Shown: positions 17,034 to 26,280, numbered from the stretch's first letter. The stretch is DNA of 64,000 nucleotides from Roseitranquillus sp963776845 (GCA_963776845.1 CAVZOJ010000008.1:124001-188000); one strand, 5' to 3'. Made by a program: numbers and translations. Notes: generated from the letters alone by a model not told the origin.

Positions 17034-19121
17034 TCATGCATGTTGATGCCCCTCCTGGTGAGGCTGACAGATTCTCAGGTCGATGCGATCGACGACGTGG
17101 TTTCGCAGGTCTCGGACCGCGTCGATGACGACGGGCGTGTCCTGGAACAGGTAGGCCCCGTTGGGTTGGCGATCGATGAGAAGCCGCTTTCGCCTGATCT
17201 GCACGTAGAGCCAGTTCACTGGAATGCGCAGCTTGGCAGCCACTTCCGTGGCGCTGAGAAACGAACGATCGTGGTCCCAGCGGGTACGCTGGGTGCTTAC
17301 CTTGATCCCGGCACCGAGCCGGAGCCGTTGCACGGTGATTGGCAGAACCCTGTCGGCGCAATTGGGAGAGCGGTGTCCCTCCGACGAGAGGATCGCGGCG
17401 ATCTCATCGTCAGGGATCCCGGAGCGGGCGAGGTCGAGTGCGCGATCCCGCATCTCCTCGCCTTTCGTGAGCTTGGCGACGGCGTTGACCCGCATCTTCA
17501 CCGCGAGGTCGCTCGTGGCGCCGCCGCGCCACACGATCCGGACGAGGGCGACATCGCGCTCACCGCGGTCGAGGACGACCTTCTCGACCAGGCAGCGCAG
17601 AAGCGCCTTGCGCTGAGCGTCTGTGGTCGCCGGATCCGCCCGGATGTGCGGCAGCCGACCGGCAAGGACGACGATCTTGTCGCCGAGCGGCTTGCCGATC
17701 ATCCGCTGCGAGAGCGGCTTGGGCGCGGAGAGCTGGGCGAGCGCCTCCTCGGCCTGCCGAACCTCGTTCAGCGCAGCCTCCCATCGACGCTCGAGCTCGC
17801 TGGCGACAAGCCGGTTGTCCGGATCGACGCGGTTGAACTGCCGTTCGGCCAGCGCCGCGGCATATCGCTTGCGCTCGATCTGACGTTCGGCGCTCGAGCG
17901 CAGCGCGCTGTCCGTTTGGTGCTGGGTGCGGCACGCGCGCGACAGCGCGTCGAGTTCCGCCGGCGCCAGCGCGGTCAGGAACGCATCCGCGACCGCCCCG
18001 TCCACCTGCGAAGCACGGATGTGCTGGCACGTGGGCAGGCCCTGCTGAGTGCGCAGGTGATTGCAGACGTACTCGCCGCCGCCCTTGTACCGAACGTACA
18101 TCTTGTGGCCGCACCTCGCGCACCAGGCGATGCCGTGCAGGAGGAGTTCGCCGTCACGAGGGGCCCCTCTGGTCTTGGTGCGCATGTATTCGGCCCGGTT
18201 GTCCCTGACGATGGCGCGGATTCTTTCATAGGTGGGCCAGTCGACGTAAGCCGGATACCGGTCTTTGACGACGATCCGCCACTCCTCGATCGGCCGTGGC
18301 GTCTTGACCGGCGAGCCGCCCTCGCGCGCCGCGGTGCGCATGCGGGTCCGCCCATAGACGAAGGCGCCCGCGTAGGCCGGGTTCTTCAGGATCGCCGACA
18401 CTGCGGCGACCGTCGCGCGCGCCCACCGCACGTCGCCAAAACGGTCGCGGCGTGGAAGGTCGAGGCCCCGCTCGTTCAGCACGCGCATGACCTTCGCGAT
18501 GGTGCGGAACTTGAGAAAGGTCTGGAAGACGAGCCCAAGCCGTTCCTGTACCTCGACATTGGGATCCTTGACGACGACGCCGCTCGGATCGCGGACGAGA
18601 CCGATCGGCAGGGAGAGCGCGAGTTCGCCGCGCCCGGCCTTTGCAAGAAGGCCGGCGGTCAGGCGGCTCCGGATCGTGTGCAGCTCCAGTTCGGATATGG
18701 TTCCCTTCAGGCCGAGGAGCAGGCGACCGTTGGCGCTGCCGGGATCATAGACGCCATCCCGATCGGCGATCAGGCAGCCGCGCAGACCGCAGATATCCAG
18801 CAGTGGGTACCAGTCGGAGCAGTTGCGCGCGAGCCGCGTCACATCGATCGAAAGGATCAGCCCGACCTCGCTGAGGCCGACCCGGCCGACCAGTTCCTTG
18901 AAGCCGCTCCGTTGCGCGGTGGAGGCGGCGCTCAGGCCGAGATCGCTGTCGATGACGTCGATATCGGCCTCACGCCATCCAAGATCACGAGCGCGCTGCC
19001 GGAGCGCGTATTGAAGGCGCAAGCTCTCCTGGTTGCTCACGACCTGATGCGGCGTCGACTGGCGGATGTACACGACCGCCTTGCGCGCCAAGTGGGTCGG
19101 CATGATCAGTTCCGACTTCAC
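17034..19121 (-). CDS. Large serine recombinase
   Basis: 695 aa. The N-terminal resolvase/invertase domain (about 14-165) has the nucleophilic Ser22 in VVYIRQSTPHQVV and the IDVTRLARNCSDW motif. The recombinase domain follows (about 185-300, with RTIAKVMRVLNERGLDLPRR and ILKNPAYAGAFVYGRT). A zinc-ribbon-like segment has CARCGHKM and YVCNHLRTQQGLPTC. A helical/coiled-coil region runs about 400-470. The extra C-terminus (about 580-690) contains an HTH-like motif (FLSATEVAAKLRIPVNWLYV). An alternative start is Met7. It encodes site-specific insertion and excision of its own element and appears intact. Confidence 0.92.
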   Translation of the reverse strand: MKSELIMPTHLARKAVVYIRQSTPHQVVSNQESLRLQYALRQRARDLGWREADIDVIDSDLGLSAASTAQRSGFKELVGRVGLSEVGLILSIDVTRLARNCSDWYPLLDICGLRGCLIADRDGVYDPGSANGRLLLGLKGTISELELHTIRSRLTAGLLAKAGRGELALSLPIGLVRDPSGVVVKDPNVEVQERLGLVFQTFLKFRTIAKVMRVLNERGLDLPRRDRFGDVRWARATVAAVSAILKNPAYAGAFVYGRTRMRTAAREGGSPVKTPRPIEEWRIVVKDRYPAYVDWPTYERIRAIVRDNRAEYMRTKTRGAPRDGELLLHGIAWCARCGHKMYVRYKGGGEYVCNHLRTQQGLPTCQHIRASQVDGAVADAFLTALAPAELDALSRACRTQHQTDSALRSSAERQIERKRYAAALAERQFNRVDPDNRLVASELERRWEAALNEVRQAEEALAQLSAPKPLSQRMIGKPLGDKIVVLAGRLPHIRADPATTDAQRKALLRCLVEKVVLDRGERDVALVRIVWRGGATSDLAVKMRVNAVAKLTKGEEMRDRALDLARSGIPDDEIAAILSSEGHRSPNCADRVLPITVQRLRLGAGIKVSTQRTRWDHDRSFLSATEVAAKLRIPVNWLYVQIRRKRLLIDRQPNGAYLFQDTPVVIDAVRDLRNHVVDRIDLRICQPHQEGHQHA

Positions 19122-19218
19122 GACGGACCTCCGCCAGGACCACGGCGACGTCGTCGACGATCCGACGCCGCAGAGACGGCGGCAGCGTCGTCCAGAGATC
19201 TCTCGGGTCTATCGCCAT
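18985..19218 (-). CDS. Small ORF upstream of the recombinase (doubtful)
   Basis: 77 aa, beginning MAIDPRDLWTTLPPSLRRR and continuing IVDDVAVVLAEVRRE. The first half looks like a real amphipathic helical protein; the second half overlaps the recombinase start in another frame and is low in information. It could be a small accessory gene of the element. Confidence 0.35.
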   Translation of the reverse strand: MAIDPRDLWTTLPPSLRRRIVDDVAVVLAEVRREVGTDHADPLGAQGGRVHPPVDAASGREQPGELAPSIRAPAARS

Positions 19219-19514
19219 GATCGTCCAGGCAATCTACCACATCTATGAGCTCGCGTAACGCGTCTATACTCAATGTTGTTCGGCTGCCCGGCAAATCGTG
19301 CCATTCCGTTACTGCGATGGGGATCAGCAGGCTTGAGCCATTGCAATGTTCCACCTCAAAAGAGGACGGGAAGTTCCCGCCTCGATGGGCCGCGCGCCGG
19401 ATCACACGAAACGATCGTCCGTAGAGCGGATGCCGCGGGTCCAGAACCCGGACCTCCTCGACCGGAGATTCATCAGACTCAGCAGAGGGGATATTCCTGT
19501 ACGCCTTCGTTCGA

Positions 19515-19575
19515 AGGACTGGATTGGCGCCGAGTGATGCCGCAGCGGGTGCTGGCGCCGGCTGCGGCGGGATGA
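19515..19575 (+). pseudogene. tnpB: IS66 TnpB, 3' end
   Basis: Encodes GLDWRRVMPQRVLAPAAAG and a stop, the normal end of IS66 OrfB, immediately right of the recombinase element. It joins in frame to 16704-17033 apart from the R44 insert. Confidence 0.8.
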
Positions 19576-20225
19576 AGAAGGCCCCCGATACGGTTTTGTT
19601 TTGTTGGGCTTTCCTGCCGGACTCCGGTAGGAATGTGCATGTCGCAGCCCTTCGATCTCAGCCGCTTTCCTGACCTCCCGCCCGAGGTGGTGACGGCCTT
19701 TGCGGCGGTCCGGTTCGAGCTCTCGGTCGAGCGCGCGGCGCGGCAGCACGAGCAGGCGATCGTGGCCGAACTCAAGGAGCTGGTCGCGACGCTGGAATGC
19801 CAGGTCCAGCAGTATCGGCGCGCGAAGTTCGGGCCCAAGTCCGAGAAGCTGGACCCCGCTCAGCTGGAGCTGGCGCTGGAGGATCTCGAGACCGCGATCG
19901 CCGAGACCGAGGCGCGGATCACAACGGTCGAGGAGAAGATCGCCGCCGGCGCGGCCGATCCGGAGAAGAAGCCGCCGAGCAAACCCCGCAAGGCCCGAGC
20001 CCTGCCCGAGAGCCTGCCGCGCATCGAGCGCGTGATCGAGCCGGACAGCATCGCCTGCCCCTGTGGCTGCGGCGACATGGTCCGGATTGGCGAGGACCGC
20101 ACGGAACGGCTCGACGTCGTCCCGGCGCGCTACCAGGTGATCGTCACGATCCGGCCCAGATACGCCTGCCCCAAGGGCCGGGCGGGAGTGTCGCAGGCCA
20201 GGGCGCCGGCGCATCTCCTCGAAGG

Positions 20226-20268
20226 GTGAGCAGGCCTCCGCCACGGGTTCGAGGAGGACTGCGAACGG
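20226..20268 (+). repeat. R44 palindromic insert 3 (in IS66 tnpC)
   Basis: 43 nt: GTGAGCAGGC-CTCCGCCACG-GGTTCGAGGA-GGACTGCGAA-CGG. Arms GCAGGCCTCC and GGAGGACTGC pair at 9 of 10 positions. Flanks CTCGAAGG and CCGACCGAAGCG would be joined in homologues by about 7 nt (CGGCCTG, coding E-G-G-L-P). Confidence 0.75.
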
Positions 20269-20504
20269 CCGACCGAAGCGCTGCTCGCCCAGATCGCCGT
20301 GGCCAAGCATTCCGAGCACATGCCGCTGAACCGTCAGGCGGTGGTCATGGCCCGGCATGGCGTGCCGATCGACCGCTCCGTGCTGGCCGACTGGATGGGC
20401 CGGACCGGCGCGCTGATCGCGCCGGTGGTCGAGCGCATGGCGCTGCTGCTGAAGACCGGCAGCTCCCGGCTCTACGTCGACGAGACCACGGCGCCGGTGC
20501 TGGA

Positions 20505-20548
20505 CACTCGCCAATGGCGCTCGAACCATTGGCGCGCACATTGGCAAC
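20505..20548 (-). repeat. R44 palindromic insert 4 (in IS66 tnpC, opposite orientation)
   Basis: 44 nt. On the minus strand: GTTGCCAATG-TGCGCGCCAA-TGGTTCGAGC-GCCATTGGCG-AGTG. The stem is CGCCAATGG/CCATTGGCG. GCCAATG occurs twice in the 5' half. It lies between GTGCTGGA and CGCGGCAGG, where about 7 nt (CCCGGGC, coding D-P-G-R) are expected. Confidence 0.8.
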
Positions 20549-20594
20549 CGCGGCAGGACGAAGACCGGCTATCTCTGGGCCGTGCTGCGCGACG

Positions 20595-20638
20595 GTGAGC
20601 CATTGAGGCGCCATTGGTTCAAGCCCAATGGCGAACGG
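20595..20638 (+). repeat. R44 palindromic insert 5 (in IS66 tnpC)
   Basis: 44 nt: GTGAGCCATT-GAGGCGCCAT-TGGTTCAAGC-CCAATGGCGA-ACGG. The perfect 9-bp stem CGCCATTGG/CCAATGGCG with 7-nt loop TTCAAGC is the geometry of a tRNA T-arm. GCCATTG is repeated in the 5' half. Confidence 0.8.
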
Positions 20639-21403
20639 CTGGAACGGCCCGGCACCGCCGGGCGTCGTGTTCCACTATCGCCCCGGCCGCAGCGGCGTGC
20701 ATGCCGAGGAGATCCTCGCCGGGTTCGACGGCACCATCCAGGTCGATGCCTATGGCGGCTACGACCGTCTGGCCCGGAAGACGCGCACGGGTGGCGCGCC
20801 GCTCACGCTGGCGTTCTGCTGGTCCCACGGCAGGAGGAAGCTGATCGCGGCCAGGCCGAAAGCCGGCTCGCCCATCGTGGACGAGGCGCTCCGGCGCATC
20901 GCATTCGCCATTTTCCTCGGACCGATGGCGGACAATGGCTCATTCTACAAGATCGAGGACGCCATCCGCGGCAAGACCCCCGATCTCCGCCGCGCGGTCC
21001 GGCAGGAGCAGTCGCGTCCGCTGGTCGACGACTTCTTCGCCTGGCTCTCCGCCCAGGCGGCTCGGGTGTCGCGCAAGTCCGATTTCGGCAAGGCCCTGGC
21101 CTACATGCTCAAGCGCCAGGGTGGCTTCCGACTGTTCCTCGAGGACGGCCGCGTCGACATGGACTCCAACCTTGTCGAGAACGCCATCCGCAGCCCGGCC
21201 ATGAACCGCAACGCACTCTTCGCCGGTCACGACGAGGGCGGCCGTTCCTGGGCGCGCTTCGCCAGCCTGATCGGCACCTGCAAGATCAACCGCGTCGAGC
21301 CCTACGCCTACCTGGTCGATCTCTTCACCAGGCTCGCCAACGGCCACCTCGAAAAGGACATCGACGCGCTGATGCCCTGGGCCTACGCCGCGGCCACCAA
21401 CTC

Positions 21404-21448
21404 CTCACAATGAGCTCACCCGGGAGTCCCCGGTGAGCTCATTGTGAG
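21404..21448. repeat. Long perfect hairpin at the end of IS66 tnpC
   Basis: CTCACAATGAGCTCACC (21404-21420) is exactly complementary to GGTGAGCTCATTGTGAG (21432-21448). The inner part C-GGG-AGT-CCC-C extends the stem by 3 bp around an AGT loop. The tnpC stop (21411-21413) lies inside the left arm. It may be a terminator, a third kind of palindromic insert or an IS end structure. Confidence 0.8.
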
Positions 21449-22005
21449 CCGTCACGAAAACCGCACCGACCAGCTTGGCGGCGCCGGAAACCGGAACCTC
21501 AATGGGGCGGAGACGGCGCATACCCCGCACCCGAGGGTGAGCCATGAAATCTCGACCTCATGCTGCCCAACTTCCTGAAGCCCTTATCTCCGGAGAGGAC
21601 GCCTCTCGCGAAGTCCGCCACGCATGCGCCAGCGCCGATGGCGACGCATACGCGGCGATGCTAACCGGTGCGAGATCGATCGTCTGGGGTCTTGGAGTGG
21701 GTGGCCGCTGTTTCGCTTTCCTCGGCGCTGCCATTGTCGGCCTCTGCGGCGTCGCCACCGAGATAGCAGCCGATGAAAGGATGCTGTCAGACCAGTTCGA
21801 TCCAGGCTCAGCTGGGACAGTGATGCTGTTCCCTATCCCGCACAGAGACCACGCCACTCGGGGTCGTGTCCCAGCGCATGGTGTAGGAGGCCGCGCGCGG
21901 AGCCGTCGGCGTAGCGCAGCGCGCGGCCGGGGGTGACGCTGGCGGCCATCGCCGGTCTTCGGAAAAGGTTCGGGTTGCGAGACCTGAACCGGAACGGAGA
22001 CGACG
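21449..22005. other. No supported gene; right part is an IS256 left-end leader
   Basis: 21449-21830 shows no convincing gene. About 21840-22005 is nearly identical, in inverted orientation, to 57609-57760, which precedes the IS256 transposase there. It is therefore the IS256 end and leader. Confidence 0.55.
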
Positions 22006-22330
22006 ATGACCGATGAGAGAATGGCGCTGATCGAGCTGGTTGAGAAGCAGGCCGACGGCGACCTCGTGCGTGAGAGAAGCGGAGGTCGAGGCGCGGGCGC
22101 GGCGAAGGGCGTGCGGTCGCCGCTGCGCGAGGTTCAGAGGAATGGATACCGCGACCGCGATTGGGACACCCGCGCCGGGCGGATCGGGCTGGAGATCCCG
22201 AAGTTGCGCAAGGGCAGCTACTTCCCCAGCTTTCTCGAGCCGCGCCGAACGGCCGAGAAGGCGCTCGTTTCAAGGGCGGAGGAAAAGCCGGCCAATGGGC
22301 GGCGCAAAACCAGGCCGCTCGAATGCGGCG
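22006..22330 (+). pseudogene. IS256-family transposase, N-terminal remnant
   Basis: It starts MTDERMALIELVEKQADGDLVRE like the copy at 56372-57608, lacks about 20 codons (the MLAFATERIMEA segment), then continues EVQRNGYRDRDWDTRAGRI and LRKGSYFPSFLEPRRTAEKAL before losing similarity. The rest of the gene is absent, replaced by IS21 sequence. Confidence 0.85.
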
Positions 22331-22433
22331 CGTGACGGTGAGAATGGGTTAGGCGTCTCGGCGCGCGCGCTTCCCGGAAAGCTGGCGCGTGCCGAGGCGC
22401 ATCGGCCCGCGAGGGCCGACCGGATGGCGTGGG

Positions 22434-23040
22434 TCAGGTGGCGGCTTTGGCCGTTCGGGAGCGGCTCTGGCTGAGGCGGTAGCTGTCGCCGTTCAGCTCC
22501 AGGATGTTGACGTGGTGGGTGAGCCGGTCGAGCAGCGCGCCGGTCAGGCGCTCGGAGCCGAAGACCTCGGTCCATTCGTCGAACGGCAGGTTGCCTGGTG
22601 ATCAGCGTGGAGCCGCGCTCGTAGCGCTGGGAGATCAGCTCGAAGAGCAGTTCGGCGCCAGTCTTCGACAGCGGCACGAAGCCGTTCGGCGCGGCGCTCG
22701 AACCGGTGGCGCGCCCGCGCCTCACCGTCGAATGATCAGAAGTTTCTGGTTCGCCATCTGCTTCTGGAGGCGCAGCAGCCGGTGCTCGTCCCGGGCCTCC
22801 ATCAGTTCGTGGACGAGCGCGGCGGCGGTGGTGAAGCCTGTGGACAGGCCCTTCTGGCACGCGGCGAGACCGAGGCCCAAGGCGACGTGGGTCTTGCCCG
22901 TACCACTGGGGCCGAGGGCGATGACGTTCTCGCGGCGAAGGGTCCACTCGCAGCGGGTGAGCTCCAGCACCTGCATCCTGTTGAGGCTGGGGATCGCCTT
23001 GAAGTCGAAGCTGTCGAGATGGAGTGGTTGCCGCCCTCCC
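22434..23040 (-). pseudogene. istB: IS21 IstB ATPase, truncated, with R44 insert
   Basis: IstB is the AAA+ helper of IS21 transposition. Present are the Walker A NVIALGPSGTGKTHVALGLG and helical VHELMEARDEHRLLRLQKQM. After MANQKLLII the R44 insert (22682-22725) replaces the DEL of the Walker B region. The family sequence resumes as FVPLSKTGAELLFELISQRYERG, breaks again by a 1-nt indel near 22595, and ends RLTHHV.ILELNGDSYRL. The N-terminus is missing, cut at about 23040 by the IS110 fragment. Confidence 0.85.
22682..22725 (-). repeat. R44 palindromic insert 6 (in istB, IS21)
   Basis: 44 nt. On the minus strand: GTGAGGCGCG-GGCGCGCCAC-CGGTTCGAGC-GCCGCGCCGA-ACGG. The stem is GGCGCG/CGCGCC. It lies where homologues encode I-D-E-L-G; about 7 nt (AACTCGG) appear to be replaced. 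Confidence 0.8.
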
Positions 23041-23104
23041 GAGACGGCATCGCAATGTGCCAAGGTCGCGGTGTTCAACGCCACGCGAAGAGGAGGGCGG
23101 CAAG

Positions 23105-23430
23105 ATGAAGGATATGATGATCGGGGTCGCTCTGGCAAAGGCAGTTTTCCAAGTCCATGGAGCCCTTCGGACTGGGGAGGTCCAGTTCCGCAGGAAGCTC
23201 ACGCGCAAGCAGTTCTCCGAGTTCATGACGCGGCAGGCGCCCAGTCTGGTCATCTTCGAGGCGTGCGGCAGCGCACATTATTGGGCGCGGGCGATGGAAG
23301 CGCTTGGGCACGAGGCAAAGCTGATCGCGCCGCAATATGTGCGCCCCTTCGTGAAGCGCCAGAAGAATGATGCTGCCGATGCCGAGGCGATCGTCATTGC
23401 AGCTTTTCAGCCCGAGATGCGTTTCGTTAA
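23105..23430 (+). pseudogene. IS110-family transposase, N-terminal remnant
   Basis: Encodes MKDMMIGVALAKAVFQVHGA, ACGSAHYWARAMEALGHEAK and RQKNDAADAEAIVIAAFQPE, the RuvC-like DEDD domain of IS110. The first catalytic Asp (normally GVDLAK) is Ala here. It is cut at about 23430 by the left end of IS5b, and the C-terminal half is absent. Confidence 0.85.
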
Positions 23431-23857
23431 GAAACGTCTGATCAACGGCTCCGATTGGCCGCGATGACGGCCAGAAAGGGTCTCGGCGGGGCGATGCGGG
23501 GGACAAGCGGCCCCGGGTCTGCGGATCAGGTGCCGCTCGCGCGGCGGCAAGGCCGATTTCGGGCGGACTCCGCCTCAGGCCATCAACCGTCGTCGGACCA
23601 GGAACAGGTTGCCGAGCCCGAAGAGCGAGAACAGTTGCGCCTCGTTCTTCGCCAGCCCGCGGTAGCGGGTCTTGCGGTAGCCGAACTGGCATTTCATCAC
23701 CCGGAACGGGTGCTCGACCTTGGCCCGCAGGCTGGCGATGATCCGGTTGATGCGCTCGTCGATCGGATGCAGCTTGCCGCCTTTCGGAGCCTTGCGCATC
23801 ACGCCCCAGAGCTTGCCCTGGGCGCGGAATGCTTCCTCCCGCTCTCCGCTGACATAG

Positions 23858-23901
23858 CCGTCGCCAGCGGTTGCTCGAACCGGTGGCGCAACCCTGGCAA
23901 C
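23858..23901 (-). repeat. R44 palindromic insert 7 (in IS5b transposase)
   Basis: 44 nt, identical in design to insert 1 but with one C fewer in a C-run, which turns an in-frame insert into a frameshift. Confidence 0.8.
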
Positions 23902-24323
23902 TCGCCGAACACCGCCTGCTCGTCGCCGTGAAGCAGGTCGTCGAACTTCTGGCTGTCGTGCACCTTGGCGGTGCTGGTTTCGAGCGTGTGGACCACGCCG
24001 CTGCCAATATCGACGCCGACATGCGCCTTCATCCCGAAATACCAGTCGTTGCCCTTCTTCGTGCTGCTCGTCTCCGGGTCGCGTGCGCCCTGCTTGTTCT
24101 TCGTCGAGCTTGGCGCGTCGATGAGCGTCGCATCGACCAACGTTCCCTCGCGCAACAGGATGCCGCGCTCGCGAAGATAGCTGTTGATCGCCTCGAAGAT
24201 CGCACGCGTCAGCTCGTGCCGCTCCAGCAGGTGGCGGAAGTTCAGGATGGTCGTCTCGTCCGGGATCGCATCGTCGCCCAGCTCGAGCCCGGCGAACCGG
24301 CGCATGGCGTCGCTGTCGTAGAG

Positions 24324-24372
24324 GTTCTGCGCTACAATCGATCCACTGGATCGATTGCTATACGCTTGAACC
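24324..24372. repeat. 49-nt palindromic insert of a second type, centred on CCAGTGG (in IS5b)
   Basis: The core CAATCGATCC (24335-24344), ACT and GGATCGATTG (24348-24357) form a perfect 10-bp stem. The insert ends GGTTC/GAACC are also complementary. Compared with IS5a it replaces about 6 nt (GAGGCG) between the codons for AE and LYDS. Confidence 0.8.
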
Positions 24373-24707
24373 CTCCGCCGCCGGGTCGGACAGCGCGTAC
24401 CACTGCTGGAGACAGTAGACCCGCAGCATCACCTCCAGCGGCATCGCCGGCCGCCCGCCCTTCGGTCCCGCCTTCGGGTAGTGCGGCTCGATCAGCGCCG
24501 TCAGACGCGCCCAGGGCACCACCGCCTCCATCTCGGCGAGAAACGCCTCGCGGCGGGTGCGCTTCTTCTTCGTCGCATAGGCCAACGACGCGAAGGTGGT
24601 CGGCTTCATTGCGGGCGGCTCCATCAAGGTCGCCGCCAGACTACCAGATCACCGCCCGATGCCGAGGTTCTTCAGAGCTTCCAGAAGGTTACATGGGAGG
24701 ATGATCG

Positions 24708-25720
24708 GTGCCCCGTTCATATGCTCATCTCGATCTCGACGAACGCCGTAGGCTGGCCGAATGGCGCGCGGCGAAGATCCCGGTCAAGGAGATCGCGCTG
24801 CGTCTCGGCCGTGACGCCTCGACGCTCTACCGCGAGCTGAAGCGCAACTTCTTCCGCGACGTCGAACTGCCCGAGCTCAACGGCTACCATGCGGTGGCGG
24901 CCCAGGACATGGCGGAGCGTCGCCGCGCCGTGCATCGAAAGATGGTCGTGCACCCGACACTGAAGCTTGCCGTCGTGGACCGGCTCAAGGCCGGCTGGTC
25001 GCCGGAACAGATCGCCGGAACAGATCGCCGGTCGGATGCGGCTCGAGCGGCATCCGGTCCGCGTGTCGCACGAGACGATCTACCGCTTCGCGTACTCTAA
25101 GTCCGGCCTCTCCGAGGAGCTCTACCGCCACCTCCCGGAGCACCGCCGGCGACGTCGGCCACGGGCCGCGCGACGGCACCACGGCGTGCGGTTCTCCAAC
25201 GAGGTCAGCATTGCGCAGCGCCCCGATATCATTGGCCGGCGCACCGAGTAGAAGCTGACCTCGTCATGTTCCGCAAGGAGTTCGGCAAGACGAACCTCGC
25301 CTCCGTGGTCGAGCGCGTCAGCCGGTTCACGCTCCTGCTGAAGAACCGCGACCGGCAGTCCAGGCCGGTCATGGAGGCGCTGATCTGCGGCCTCGCGGCC
25401 CTGCCCTTGACGGCGCGCCGCTCGATCACCTTCGACCGCGGCACCGAGTTCACCGCCTTGCCGCATTTGCAGGCCGGGCTCGGCGTCCAGACCTGGTTCT
25501 GCGATCCGCAGTCGCCTTGGCAGAAAGGCACCGTCGAGAACACCAACGGGAGGCTCCGCCGCTACCTGCCGCGCCAGGTCGATCCCGCGGCGCTCACAGA
25601 TCGATCTCTGAGGTCGATCTGCGACCGCCTCAACGCCACACCCCGGAAATGCCTCGGCTACCGGACACCGGCCGAGGTGTTCCGCGAGAAGATGATGGAG
25701 GCCATCAGCTCAGGCACCTA
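24708..25720 (+). pseudogene. IS30-family transposase, copy a
   Basis: GTG start with PRSYAHLDLDERRRLAEWRA and an HTH (IPVKEIALRLGRDASTLYRE). The frame breaks at a 13-nt tandem duplication (25001-25026). The family sequence continues RHPVRVSHETIYRFAYSKSG to IIGRRTE, then an in-frame TAG (25249-25251) sits where GHWEADL is expected with a few codons missing. It resumes FRKEFGKTNLASVVERVSRF, ITFDRGTEFTALPHLQ, WQKGTVENTNGRLRRYLP (DDE motif) to the stop at 25720. Confidence 0.88.
25001..25026 (+). repeat. 13-nt tandem duplication breaking the IS30a frame
   Basis: GCCGGAACAGATC occurs twice in direct succession inside the codons for WSPEQIAG. The duplication is the sole cause of the first frameshift in this transposase. 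Confidence 0.8.
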
Positions 25721-26280
25721 AGCTGGACGTACAGAAACTGCACTTCGGCGAGAGCCCACAGGGCGGGCGCCCGCCGATGCCGCTGGAGACGATGCTGCGG
25801 GTCCACTTTCTCCAGAACTGGTATGCGCTGAGCGACCCGATGGCCGAGGAGATGCTCTACGACAGCGAGGCGATGCGCCGGTTTGCCGGGATCGAGCTCG
25901 GGGATGACCGCATACCGGACGAGACGACCATCCTGAACTTCCGCCACCTGCTGGAGCGGCACGGCCTGACCGAGTCGATCGTCGCGGAGGTGAACGTGCA
26001 CCTGGCCGACAAGGGCATCACGCTGCGCTCGGGCACGCTGGTCGATGCGACCATCATCGACGCGCCGTCGTCGACGAAGAACAAGGCCGGGGCGCGCGAC
26101 CCCGAGATGTCGTCCACGAAGAAGGGCAACGACTGGTATTTCGGCATGAAGGCGCATGTAGGCGTCGATGCCGACAGCGGCGTGGTGCACAGCCTGGAGA
26201 CATCGACGGCCAAGCTGCACGACAGCCAGGTCTGGGATGGGCTGCTGCATGGCGAGGAGGACTCGGTCTGGGCCGACAAG
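25098..26280 (+). repeat. Segmental duplication, copy 1 (IS30 3' part + IS5c 5' part)
   Basis: Nearly identical to 29776-30959, including the same TAG/deletion in the IS30 gene and the same IS30-to-IS5 junction around 25721. The block was therefore copied after those lesions arose. Confidence 0.8.

Larger units (their letters stand above)
17034..19514. mobile_element. Serine-recombinase mobile element inserted in IS66 tnpB
   Basis: A ~2.48-kb segment separates the two halves of tnpB. The hexamer GTTCGA is present at both junctions (17028-17033 and 19509-19514), so precise removal would restore FEVLFEGLDWRR. It carries one large serine recombinase whose stop codon lies at the left junction, a possible small upstream ORF and about 290 nt of apparently noncoding DNA. 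It looks like a minimal self-mobile element that uses the recombinase for entry. Confidence 0.8.
19633..21413 (+). pseudogene. tnpC: IS66 TnpC transposase with three R44 inserts
   Basis: The N-terminal coiled-coil (LVATLECQVQQYRRAKFGPK) and zinc motif (SIACPCGCGDMVRIGEDRTE) are read from about 19633 to a TGA at 20227 inside the first insert. The DDE domain follows in pieces: HSEHMPLNRQAVVMARHGV, LYVDETTAPVLD (catalytic Asp), then HAEEILAGFDGTIQVDAYGGY, AFCWSHGRRKL and DMDSNLVENAIRSPAMNRN (catalytic Glu). Three R44 copies (20226-20268, 20505-20548, 20595-20638) break the frame. The rest is close to family sequence, so before the inserts this was probably a normal transposase. Confidence 0.88.
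16324..21448 (+). mobile_element. IS66-family element, heavily interrupted
   Basis: The three IS66 genes (tnpA, tnpB, tnpC) occur in normal order, but the copy is broken by four R44 inserts and by a ~2.5-kb serine-recombinase element in tnpB. Exact outer ends were not determined; the right limit given here is the long hairpin at 21404-21448. Confidence 0.8.
23575..24627 (-). pseudogene. IS5-family transposase, copy b, broken by two palindromic inserts
   Basis: The same protein as 12979-13989. The N-terminal 89 residues run to SDPAAE and hit a TAG in the insert at 24324-24372. The middle (RFAGLELGDDAIPDETTIL to GDEQAVFGELPG) is read in a second frame, and after R44 insert 7 (44 nt, one base shorter than in IS5a) the end (MMRKAPKGGKLHPIDERIN) lies in a third. 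The shared insert position means R44 entered the IS5 before the two copies separated. Confidence 0.88.
23431..24682. mobile_element. IS5-family element, copy b (degenerate)
   Basis: The left end, near GAAACGTCTGATCAACG (23431-23447), is a degenerate version of the IS5a end; the right end GGTTCTTCAGAGCTTCC (24666-24682) is identical to IS5a. The gene carries R44 insert 7 at the same site as IS5a plus a different 49-nt palindromic insert (24324-24372). Confidence 0.78.

Noticed and set aside
22006..22330. IS256 remnant as a functional truncated regulator
   Set aside because: It lacks about 20 internal codons and the whole catalytic domain and has no independent conserved ending.
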